Positions 24,794-47,875 of a DNA stretch of 64,000 bases are shown in pieces (the first letter of the stretch is position 1; each line of letters opens with the position of its first letter). Source of the DNA: Blastomussa wellsi (taxonomy: Eukaryota; Cnidaria; Anthozoa; Scleractinia; Plerogyridae). The notes beneath the pieces were generated by a model. It was not told where the DNA came from. It saw only the letters and a list, made by a program, of their open reading frames with translations, and ran no database searches. The stretch covers positions 22,243,331 through 22,307,330 of the forward strand of contig OX393568.1 of assembly GCA_947652115.1 (NCBI GenBank), written 5' to 3'. Made by a program: the position numbers and the translations under genes.

Positions 24794-25226
24794 TGGCGAA
24801 ATTGGTGGTATTTATTCATTTTATTTTTTTTTGTTCATTTCCGTGTACGATGCAATTTTCTTGATCATCTTGCCAAATTTGAATCCATTCTGGACATGAG
24901 AAGTCATAATTTTTAAACTTGGTTATGATTCGGAGAAAAGTGACGTCAAAGACTCAAAAGTTTTTGTTGCTCTTCAATTGATTGTCTATAGTTATTGTTA
25001 TTAGAATTTCAACCTGTGAGGTATTTTTTTAGCCTTTGACGTCCACTTTCTCTGAATCGCAACCAAGCCTTGGAACAAGGCAAATTAATGGCAGCAGTAA
25101 ATTTTTCGAAATAAACGTTTACAAATTATGACTTCTCATGTCCAGAATAGATTGAAATTTGGCAAGATGATTAAGAAAATCGCATTGTACACGAACATGA
25201 TAAAATAAATACCACCAATTTTGTCT
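24794..25226. repeat. 430-bp inverted-repeat element downstream of PORCN
   Basis: The arms are about 100 bp: AAATTGGTGGTATTTATT... and TGCCAAATTTGAATCCATTC... on the left are mirrored by GAATAGATTGAAATTTGGCA... and ...AATAAATACCACCAATTTT on the right. The centre is non-coding. Confidence 0.8.
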
Positions 25227-25551
25227 CAGGGGCATAATTTATTGATCAGAATAATAAGTAAGTGGTGTTTAGAGAAAAGACCACATATAGAAGTGAATAA
25301 TTTGTAACAAAGTTAAAGTTACGAAATCTGGCCTTCACCACAAAGCTGTGATACTCAGAACAAATGCTTAAAAAGCTGTACAAACATGCTTGTCCTCAAT
25401 AAGTTCTATTTATTTATGGTAGATATATTATAAATTAAATTGTTTTGCAAAGCTGTATGTAGTTTGTTTGTTGCTCTTGTTTTATACAAAACAGAATTAG
25501 AAAATATTTTTTAGACACCTTTTAAAAACTAAATTAATACAGATCAGCGAC

Positions 25552-25922
25552 TTAACCCTCTCACTCCCAAGAGTGACATATGGCACAAGATGCCATTACA
25601 TGCTTAATATTTGATCAAATTGTATGAAATTTGGACAACAAAATGGTCCTGGGAAGATCTGTCCTTTTAAAGCATAAAATCCCCCCCCTTATATGGGACC
25701 TGATAAAGAGCTGCAAATTAAGCTATAGCTCAGGGGTATACCCAAAATATACGAGGAGCAAGATATTTTTCAATTGAGACAGTGACTTCCTCTAGGTCTA
25801 TTACTGTGATTTATGGCATACAACAATCAATACCTTTCAAATGGTGTATTTTGCAGTCTTAATGGGTCCATAGTTACCGATTCACAAAAATGTCGTATTT
25901 CCCACGGGAGTGAGAGGGTTAA
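25552..25922. repeat. 370-bp TIR element (MITE)
   Basis: TTAACCCTCTCACTCCCAAG at the left is inverted in CCCACGGGAGTGAGAGGGTTAA at the right. It resembles a dispersed family in marine invertebrate genomes with the same CCCTCTCACTCCC terminus. The interior has no gene. Confidence 0.75.
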
Positions 25923-26163
25923 CAATACAAATTACTGTAAAAGCATGTTTTTTCAAAACACACATATTCTTTTTAAGTTGCCATTGGCTCCCAGCTTTTA
26001 TGTTGTTATTAATCCGTGGTTCTCTTACCAGATGCATGTACCATTTTCTGGTAGACCACAGTGATGTCTATTCTATTTTTTTTTTGCTATTTGAATTGTT
26101 TTTATTGTTTTATCCACACACCAAAAACATTATTACTTAACAGATAAAGAAGCCTAAGCCATG

Positions 26164-26293
26164 TATTATACTGTCATAAAACACAACGGGCATTTGAGAA
26201 CACGAGGGAAATGTAGAAAACACGAGCCGCAGGCGTGTTTTCTACATTTCTCGAGTGTTCTCAAATGTTCGGAGTGTTTTAAGACAGTATAAT
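26164..26293. repeat. Palindromic MITE
   Basis: TATTATACTGTCATAAAACAC is mirrored by GTGTTTTAAGACAGTATAATA, and TAGAAAACACG by CGTGTTTTCTA, around a GCCGCAGGC centre. Confidence 0.8.
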
Positions 26294-26809
26294 ATGTGGC
26301 TTTGGCTTCTTCATTTGCTTTATGATATAGATTTTAGATACGCTGCGAGTAAAAACAACAGAACACGCACGATCGATAAACTGAAGCAATTTAATTTCGC
26401 TTCCTCTACTTTCATCTCGAACTTAGAAGCTTCTTGGACAATCTCTGCAGCTTGACTCAGAATTTTGTCCGGAATTTCTTCATAGAAAATGTTCGCCGCC
26501 ATCCCTTGCAAATTTTCACTAGAGTAAAGCTGACGTAAAACAATAAAACACGCTTTTTCTATGTTTTATACTCTGATAAAACATGGGTTTTTGACCAATC
26601 AGAGTGCACACAGAGTCCTATCTATATTATAAAGATATATACAATGTCATATGCAAAAGCAAATACAAAAAAATAACTATACATACAAGCATTGCTACTT
26701 ACAAAAAAAATGATTTACACTTACAATATGCTGCGAATATCTTACATCGCTTTCAATACATAATTAGATAATTAAAATAAATTTAAAATACATTAATCTT
26801 GCCAGCTGT

Positions 26810-27330
26810 TTAATGACAGGATAGATAATCTTTAAGATCCCTCCATTTGTCGTGATGGAAACAGATCTTGTTTTTTCCTTTTGCAATTAAAAGTTCCATA
26901 TCAAAAACGGCCTTCAAAAGTTGGGAATAGAGTTATTTAGCTTACATCTGAAAATATGTCTTTTCCCAAGAAGGATTATAATATTATTATGGTTTTTAAG
27001 AGTAACATTTGCATCTGGCTCGGTGATCCCAAGAATCACCTCTCTCTCGACTAACTCATAACCCCCAACAAATATTTAACTGATTGCCAAAAGTTTGCTA
27101 CCAAAGGACAACGAAAAAAAAAGTGAGATAAGTTTTCCTCCAATATGTGGCAGAAAGAACAGAGAGGAGAGTTCGTTTTACCAATCTTAAAAAAAACTTA
27201 AAAAGGAAGTCGTTTAAAGGAAGAATTCCATTTAGTATTTTGTATTGAGATTCCCAGGTTTTGGTGTCTAATGCGCATCTAAAAGTATTACTGTAAATAT
27301 ATTTCCAATTGAGGGCTTGTTTGGTTGAAG
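26810..27330 (-). mobile_element. LINE reverse transcriptase, C-terminal relic
   Basis: On the - strand a frame reads TNSPLCSFCHILEENLSHFF followed by RCPLVANFWQSV, the Cys2-His-Cys tail typical of LINE ORF2 proteins of the CR1/L2/RTE type. It is followed by stops and has a frame change just upstream. The 5' part, including the catalytic domain, is missing. No function is left. Confidence 0.7.
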
Positions 27331-27508
27331 CATAGGAATCATATTCTATTGATCTTTCAGAATTCTAAGTAGGTCCAGGAAAAAGTAGTCTTGTGTATAG
27401 CTAAGGATCATTTAACAGTAACAACAGTTAAATGTTGTAATATGGTAAGAGATTGATGTAATAACTAAATTTATTCAAAGAGTGAAGAGCGTTTGGTGGA
27501 TAAGGCCT

Positions 27509-28267
27509 GGTTCAAACGTCGAACTTTACACGTGCCGAACCTAATACCTATTTGAGTTGACCCGAATAATTAAGTTCGGCAGTTGATTCAAACGTCCAAC
27601 TTTCACATGTGCCGAACTCAATATTGGCTAAGAGGAAAACGGTGAATTTTCCAGTTGTACACTTTATGGAACGAAATAAATACTCGTCACCATACTCTAC
27701 AATATAATGGGACCGCATATCTCTGTTGCTTCAGTTGCTTTATTAAAAAATAAACACAAACAACACTTTTTGAAGATCGTACTTGTAATGTGGTCGCCAG
27801 GCTTTGGTCAAATTTCTTCAGTATCGTTTAGACTGTAACTTTAACTACTGACTTTAGTTTCTAGCCTTGTCTTTTGTTTTATTTTGGTCTAGACGCATAT
27901 TCAACAATAAAATGGGAAACAGTATGTGCATTGTGTCCGATAAACTCTGGCTACATTTTTTGAGGTCCAGTGTTATGTCGCGCCATTTCATGCACGACCG
28001 CGTTTTTGACAGCTCACTCGCCAATCACAAACTCTCTTATATCAAGAAATACATTAGCGTAATTTATGCATTAGGTTCGGCACATATAAAGACCAACGTA
28101 TAAAACGAAGTCGATCTTTTGCTGTTCTATTCGACAAGCCCTGTCGAATAGAACGGCAGGTCGACCCAAATACAAATCTGTCGAACCTAATTGATTCAAA
28201 TGTCGAACCTTACATGTGCCGAACCTAATTATTAGATTCGGCACATGTAAAGTTCGACGTTTGAACC
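27509..28267. mobile_element. 760-bp non-autonomous DNA element with TIRs
   Basis: The ends GGTTCAAACGTCGAACTTTA and TAAAGTTCGACGTTTGAACC are inverted. Subterminal copies of TTCAAACGTC and TGTGCCGAAC follow inside both ends (27591-27616, 28197-28222). The 78-residue frame inside resembles no transposase. It lies 68 bp from the stop of the membrane-protein gene at 28335. Confidence 0.8.
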
Positions 28268-28334
28268 CGAGAAATTTGAAAGAAATAGTCAGGATCTCAA
28301 GTGAGTGGATTAAGAAAGTGCCTCACTGTAGAAT

Positions 28335-29906
28335 TCAATTCAGGTCCACATGCAAAAACAGTAGGTGAATTGCAGTCGTGAGAAAAGGCATCAACATTGT
28401 TAGCAGAGCAGCCTTGATGCCCGTCAAATTAATGTGCAGTATCTGGACACCTCTTCCTGTTGACAGATCTGCCTTCATCTCATCCAGGATTTGCTTGTTT
28501 TGGAACAGATAGTCATTTTCTATTTGATCACTATACTTGAGGTATTGGACGACTTCAGGAAGGCTAGTCATGATCTTGTGCAACTTGGCCAAAAACACTA
28601 ACGGAAGGCTGTACAGCACTACCATTTCCAGGAAATCCCCCAGATTTCCGCAAATGACCTTTGCGATCCCTGCCACATCAGTCAGGGATACCTTGTGTTG
28701 TTGAGGTGCCTTGGGTTGTGTTGTGTTTGTATTGGCTGGTAGCTTCAACAAAAAAGTCACGTCCTGCAGTTTGATGTTGCTGATATTGCTGGCAATTAGG
28801 GTTTCCGGGTTCCAGGGCATTTTTTCTGCTGATGTCATTTTCATTTGGTCAGTATAGGTCTTCTCATAGTGACTCTCGTTCTGAAGGCGCTCAGCGCAGG
28901 AAAATATGGCTGGAATGAGCAGGATAAAAAGCAAGAGCAGATGCACTATTAGAAACGCCTGAAAGGACTTCTCGGTGTCTCGGATGATAATTTTGATATC
29001 AAGAAATCGATTTCTTGCTTTCTCTTTGCCATCCCGCCACTTCTGAATTTGTTCCTTGTAGAGGCGAATCTGACTGAAGGTGATGTACACCACATAGATC
29101 AAGGCGAGAAAGATCGGCAGAGCTACAATTCGAGCCATAATCGACAAAATGACATTACAAAGGATCTGCTTGAGATCGAACGATTGCACTTTCTGAGTCG
29201 ATATGTTCATCTGAACAATTTTCGCAGTCACTGGCACGGCGAACACTCCAAAAAACACCGCAATGCTTATCTTGAAGATTGTGCGACGAACTTTCTTCCA
29301 ATATCGCCTAGTCAAAATAACTTCGGACAGCATTTTCTCCAAGTGTCGTCTTCGAAAGTACAGCACTCCAAGAACGTACATTTCAATGTACCTGAAAGAC
29401 CAGATGACATTCTTGGCTGCCGTTATAGTTTCGGCCAATTCGTCTTCAATTAGCGATCTGTTGTGGAATGCGCCCATGTCGAACGCGTAACAACAACACA
29501 GGAAAGTAAAGATGAGGAACTGCATTGCACCGCAGAATGCCTTCCGCGTGCGCGATGCATTTTGAGGGTACCACTGGAAGGTAATCTGGAGAAACCATCG
29601 CAGCTCCTTCAACGTTGGAGAGTTTAGGCTCAAGTTCATAATAGCGTCATCTTTAGTTACAGGTCTGTTGTCTTCGATTCGGGCTGCTTCATTGTCACTG
29701 TCACCATCATCATAGCCCACATCCTCTTCCTGGTGAACGGATACAATGGAAATCAAAGACGACGAACGATCTCGACAACCTTCATCTTGGCTTGCGTTTA
29801 TACTCGGAGTAACTGCTCCAGTATCGTCCACAATAACCAGGGACTCTTTGCTGCCACCGTAAGGGACATAAACGGGCTTACTGTAGCCAAAATTGTTAGA
29901 AGCCAT
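28335..29906 (-). CDS. Intronless seven-helix membrane protein, possibly gustatory-receptor-like
   Basis: The open frame encodes 523 residues from an ATG at 29906. After a hydrophilic, acidic N-terminus of about 120 residues there are seven hydrophobic segments, at about residues 127-147, 166-185, 211-233, 255-282, 322-343, 432-452 and 500-520. The long fifth-to-sixth loop (about 345-430) holds four NxS/T sites and is probably extracellular, which would place the N-terminus inside. Seven helices with an internal N-terminus, plus a basic loop after helix 2 (FRRRHLEKML), fit the insect-type chemoreceptor (gustatory receptor-like) superfamily known in cnidarians, but I see no decisive motif. The lack of introns contrasts with every neighbour and could reflect retroposition. 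I am sure it is coding and unsure of its function. Confidence 0.7.
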   Translation of the reverse strand: MASNNFGYSKPVYVPYGGSKESLVIVDDTGAVTPSINASQDEGCRDRSSSLISIVSVHQEEDVGYDDGDSDNEAARIEDNRPVTKDDAIMNLSLNSPTLKELRWFLQITFQWYPQNASRTRKAFCGAMQFLIFTFLCCCYAFDMGAFHNRSLIEDELAETITAAKNVIWSFRYIEMYVLGVLYFRRRHLEKMLSEVILTRRYWKKVRRTIFKISIAVFFGVFAVPVTAKIVQMNISTQKVQSFDLKQILCNVILSIMARIVALPIFLALIYVVYITFSQIRLYKEQIQKWRDGKEKARNRFLDIKIIIRDTEKSFQAFLIVHLLLLFILLIPAIFSCAERLQNESHYEKTYTDQMKMTSAEKMPWNPETLIASNISNIKLQDVTFLLKLPANTNTTQPKAPQQHKVSLTDVAGIAKVICGNLGDFLEMVVLYSLPLVFLAKLHKIMTSLPEVVQYLKYSDQIENDYLFQNKQILDEMKADLSTGRGVQILHINLTGIKAALLTMLMPFLTTAIHLLFLHVDLN

Positions 29907-31624
29907 GATCGAAAGGCAAGGATCTAGTTCTATTTAGGTGACGTTTTATGAAGACTGTACTGCGAGTTTGAAGGGGCGGTACTTATTTACCTTTTCTTGA
30001 ACAGCACAAAAACGAGGCTAGGGGAATCCCCTCGTTCAGGTTTCGTTTTCGTTGGGGCTTATTTTACACGTCGAGTGTCAGTTTCGAAACCCAGATATGG
30101 TTATATTTTGGGTGTAACACAATATTGAATGTTTTCTGTATTTAACCTTCAAAAAAACCTTGAACATGCTAAGCTTTGTTCTGTTATTAGATAGCTAGTT
30201 AGATTAATTTAATTCTATATTGTAAAGTCTTGAAGGAAATACCGTGTTTAAATAAAGATTTTACCTGACCTTACCTTACAAAGCACACAAGAAAGTGACG
30301 AGGGCACGAAATAAATGTGGGAGGGGTGAATGGGTTCGCGGATCAATGGATTTAGCGCGGATTGCGTATTTCAGCGAAAAATTAAGCGGATTCGCGGATT
30401 TCGAAAATGCAGTGGATCACGGATTAGCTGATAATTTTAGCTCGGATTCCGGACTCTGTATGCCACGAAGTTCGGATCGTGGCCTTTGCGTATCTTGTCT
30501 TTGTCTCAGTCCCGGGTCTCAGTGTTACCTGTTTGGACGAGACCCAAACTATCGCTTTTATCAGGAGGCAATAATCGATAATAACCCCGATTATGGCTCC
30601 TGTTTTTATACATTACAACTGCCGCAAAAAGAATGAAACGAAATCTCTTGACAAATGGTGGATTTGAACGAAAATAGTGCGGATTGACGGATTTGGCCAA
30701 AAAATGGCACGGATTCTTGTACCCCTATTTTTCCGCTTTAGGAATAATAGACGGCTGCACACAGGCTAAGAAATCCCTAGCCTGTTCCAGGCTGTCAGAT
30801 TTCTTCATGCGCTCCACTATCTGAGAGCCTGGAACAGCATAAGAAATCTCCTGCCAATTAACAGCCGCAAGCTATTTAAACTGTGGCTGTAGGATAACCA
30901 GGACACTAGAAGAGGATTGACTTTCTAACTCGCACTTTGTCAGGACCTCGAAGCAATTTGATTCGACGAAAATACCCGTTTTCCAAACTAATTTTACCTT
31001 TTCTCTTCCGTTGTTTCCGTCGAAGCCATTGTTTGGGCTCGTCACGCAACACTCCTTCCCATCAAACAACAGCAGCGTAGGGGACCCTTACTTACAGACA
31101 AAATAAGATGACAAATCTATCACCACACATCGTATATTGAACTGTATATTTATAAACTTCAATGCATTACTGTACTGGTGTGAAATAACAGCAGGACCAA
31201 ACTAAGATCTCCATTCAAAAAATATGAGTCATCTGCCCGCTACACTAGGCTGTCAGTCAATAAACCTTGAATTTGAAATGATCACCATCTATGAGGTTCT
31301 CAATACAACCGAGCACTTGTTTTAATTGTACAGAAAATCGTGCACAGGATAAAAGGTATTTTTCTGGTAATAACAATTTTTTTTCTGCACATTCGTGTCC
31401 ATCTGGGGTGAGTTACCTTGGTAACAAGCAATCCATTGATTAAATACAACTTCAACGAATGACAAACTGCAACTCCCAGATGGTCAATCAGTTTTAGCAT
31501 CTATGGAGACTGGTACTAGTTCTTTCTTTCTCAATCCCTACATCACACTTGCAATCCTAGATGTGATGACCAGGTTGATATCCTGATGAATACCCCTGGG
31601 GTTTCGCAACAAGGGTGGGAGAGT
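29907..31624. other. Intergenic region between the membrane-protein gene and LEMD3
   Basis: I see no coding exon. About 30330-30700 holds degenerate repeats of GCGGATTCGCGGATTTC-type words, in both dense and scattered form. About 30765-30850 has two inverted or direct copies of AGCCTGTTCCAGGCTGTCAG-like sequence. The rest is AT-rich and unremarkable. Confidence 0.5.
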
Positions 31625-45447
<13,823 letters not shown>

Positions 45448-45968
45448 TTTCAAAAGACTGTTCAGAAGGCCAGGCTACACATTGTGGCTAGCAATTTTGG
45501 GCAGGACCGCTGAATTCCTTGGCCCGCCTCCGACGCGCCTAGAAGCAGTCAATTAGCTTCAATCGATCAGCCAGGGTTCAATTACCAAAAATCTTATATA
45601 TTGACCCCTTTCTTCTGAAAAGAAGGTTTATTCAGATCAGCGAATTTTTTATTCCCCTGACCCGTCTTGCTCCCATGCCAACGCGCTCGCTTGCAGACTG
45701 ATCACAGGGACGAACCTGGGGACGAACGGATAGATGGAATAAGGGAATCGAAGAGGGGAGGGTACCACACTGGGGTACCACTGCCCAGCCGAAATGTCGG
45801 CCTTCCACCCTCTCTGAAACGTTTACTCTTCTCGTCAACCCTCCCCACCTTAAGTGTTACGGAGCGCTTATGGAAATTTACATGTGTTCAGCAAGGTGAA
45901 TATTACGCAATTGTGTAGTTTATGTTTTACGATTTCTAGATAGAACACATTGTAACAATCTTCCGTAT
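45448..45968. other. 5' region of LEMD3 and spacer before LINE
   Basis: This stretch carries the LEMD3 promoter and 5' leader (- strand). No clear TATA box or CpG cluster was recognised. A short duplication, GGTACCACACTGGGGTACCAC, lies at about 45762-45781. No coding exon was found. Confidence 0.4.
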
Positions 45969-46675
45969 GAAACAACAACAACAAAAACAACAACAACTTT
46001 ATTGTACCCAAATTAATTAGGTTTACAAAACTAGACAATATAAACTAAAATGAGTACATGGCTGCCCGAAATAACCACTATTGGCTAATGAGGAACTGGG
46101 CAGCCATCCTTAGTGTTTACATCACTGATCGATTTTAAAAGTCAGGTACATAGGACTTAAATAAACACATACAACACGCATACACACACGGACAAAAATT
46201 AAGTAAACTAGGTTAAAAGTTTAGCGGAAATAAGCCGGAAGAAAAAGTATATAAACAGCTTAACTAAGATAAGAGAGGATATAGAGGTATAGATAGTTCG
46301 GTTAATAGCTTGCAATGAAGCTTGATTTGAATTTATTTTTAAATTGTTTAAGTGACAGTAGCTTACTGTCATCAGATATAGCATTCCAGGTCTTAGCACC
46401 TTGATATCTAATATTAAATATACCATAGTTTGTTCTGGTTTTAGGCAAAACATAAGTCATTCTAGAGGAAAGTCTGGTGTTATAATTATGAGTTTCTCTT
46501 TTTGAAGTGAAAAAAAAACATCAAAATTAGTAGGAAGAAGTTGATTTTTAAATTTATACATAAAAACAGCAATGTGAAAGGTTACTTCATCATATAATTT
46601 GAGAACATTTGATTCTTTGAAGAGTTTCTTTTGCAATACAAAGAGAGGTTGCAAAGAAGTTTGATACAACTTAAT
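45969..46675 (-). mobile_element. LINE (CR1/L2-type) 3' end, 5'-truncated
   Basis: On the - strand a frame runs through LQPLFVLQKKLFK, VFMYKFKNQLLPTNFDVFF, a break, then LPKTRTNYGIFNIRYQG, AKTWNAISDD and SLKQFKNKFKSS to a stop. This is the usual C-terminus of the reverse transcriptase protein of CR1/L2-like LINEs. A short 3' UTR and a (GTT)n-type tail (CAACAACAACAAAAACAACA on the + strand) follow. The catalytic part is missing because of 5' truncation. Confidence 0.8.
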
Positions 46676-46679
46676 ACAA

Positions 46680-47569
46680 GAACATAACGATCGAAACTGG
46701 CACAATGCATATCAGATAGCTCTAAAGTGCACTAAAAGTACGAAATTAATTGAATTTCATTTTCGCTTCCTACATAAAATCTTGGCAACAAACGATACGC
46801 TAGCCAAAATGGGTATCAGAAACGACAATAAATGCACCTTTTGCGGTGAGGAACCTGAGAAAATCCTTCACCTCTTCTGGAACTGTAACAAAACGGAATT
46901 TTTTTGGAATAATCTTGTCTCTTTTCTCCACCAGCATAACATCTTATCTCAAAACCGTGACCTGAGCAAACTCACTGCGCTGGGTCTGAGGCCTGACCTA
47001 TCAAATAATAATAAGATAATTGAATTCATATCTCTACTTGCTCGATTTTTCATTTGGATTTGTAGGAGCAAGGAAAGAAACCCAACTTTTTCAAATGTCA
47101 CTTAAAATATTACAAGAAAGAAATAGAACCTCTCTGCACCCACCAATTTTCTTTTGTCGACTCTATCTAGGGTTTTTGCTACAAATTTAGAAATACATTT
47201 AATTATTCAGGTTTAATGGACACGGCCTCATCTTCTCTTGTCTTTTCTTATACCCCCGCCTCTTATTGTGAATTAAGAGCTACCAAAAGAGATTCAGCAG
47301 AGATACTGCCAAGGCTTATATATATATATATATATTACATCTATACGTTACTTAGTTCTTAATATTATATATATACACTCCTCCGTGCGTGTGTTTTTTT
47401 TTCCGTTTTAAGCCCGCTGTATTGTTAATAAGAATAAGTAGTTGTAGTTGTCTGGAGTGTAAGTTATTGTAGATAAGTAACTGTAACTGTAAGCTAGTAT
47501 TTAAGTAGTGCTGTAACTCTTGTTAGTGTACATTGTAGTAGTGATTTGTAAACTACTGTAGATAAGTGA
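46680..47569 (+). mobile_element. LINE 3' part, host of the Polinton insertion
   Basis: On the + strand a frame reads RNWHNAYQIALKCTKSTKL, FRFLHKILATNDTLAKMG, CTFCGEEPEKILHLFWNC and so on to a stop at 47105, the Cys/His tail of a LINE ORF2 protein. A 3' UTR follows with a (TA)n run at 47321-47336 and many TGTAAGT/TGTAACT words. The sequence resumes beyond the Polinton at 63197 and ends in (TA)nAn. The 5' part of this LINE is not seen. Confidence 0.65.
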
Positions 47570-47875
47570 ACACACATAGAAAGGAGTGGTTTTAGCACAC
47601 CGGGGTTAAAATTTGTTGACGATGCAAACACGGCTCCAAATTTGTCGCCGTGTTTGCATCGACAACAAATTTTAACCCCGGTGTGTCCAAAACCACTCCT
47701 TTCTATGTGTGTGGGAAAAAACACCAATTTTGCACATGCGTTCACAAAAGTGTGCCAGAACCACTCTTGCATATTTTGCACAAAGTGTGCCAGAATTATT
47801 TTCCATTTGAAGAAGTGTGCGCGCATCCATATACGCGAACATGGCCGCAGCTGACTATTCAAACGATGTACTGCA
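47570..47875 (+). repeat. Left terminal inverted repeat with internal fold-back
   Basis: The 306 bp match the right end base for base, reverse complemented. The outer 143 bp form a fold-back: arms 47570-47634 and 47647-47712 are complementary with one mismatch and one small bulge, around a 12-base loop. The inner part (47713-47840) is the leader of the polymerase gene. The last 35 bp encode its first eleven residues. Confidence 0.95.
47829..47840 (+). promoter_or_regulatory. Start-site motif ATATACGCGAAC before polymerase ATG
   Basis: The 12-base word abuts the ATG at 47841. The same ATATACGCGAA followed by one base and ATG precedes the two right-end genes (62926-62937 and 62479-62490, - strand). 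Sharing between the TIR copies is automatic. The third copy lies outside the TIR and is independent evidence for function, as a TATA-like or initiator element. Confidence 0.55.

Noticed and set aside
28335..29906. Classical rhodopsin-type GPCR
   Set aside because: No DRY or NPxxY motif, and the long loop lies between helices 5 and 6 with glycosylation sites, which does not fit that class.
47570..47712. Start of a separate MITE next to the Polinton
   Set aside because: The palindrome is present in identical form at both ends and is continuous with the rest of the terminal repeat, so it belongs to the element.
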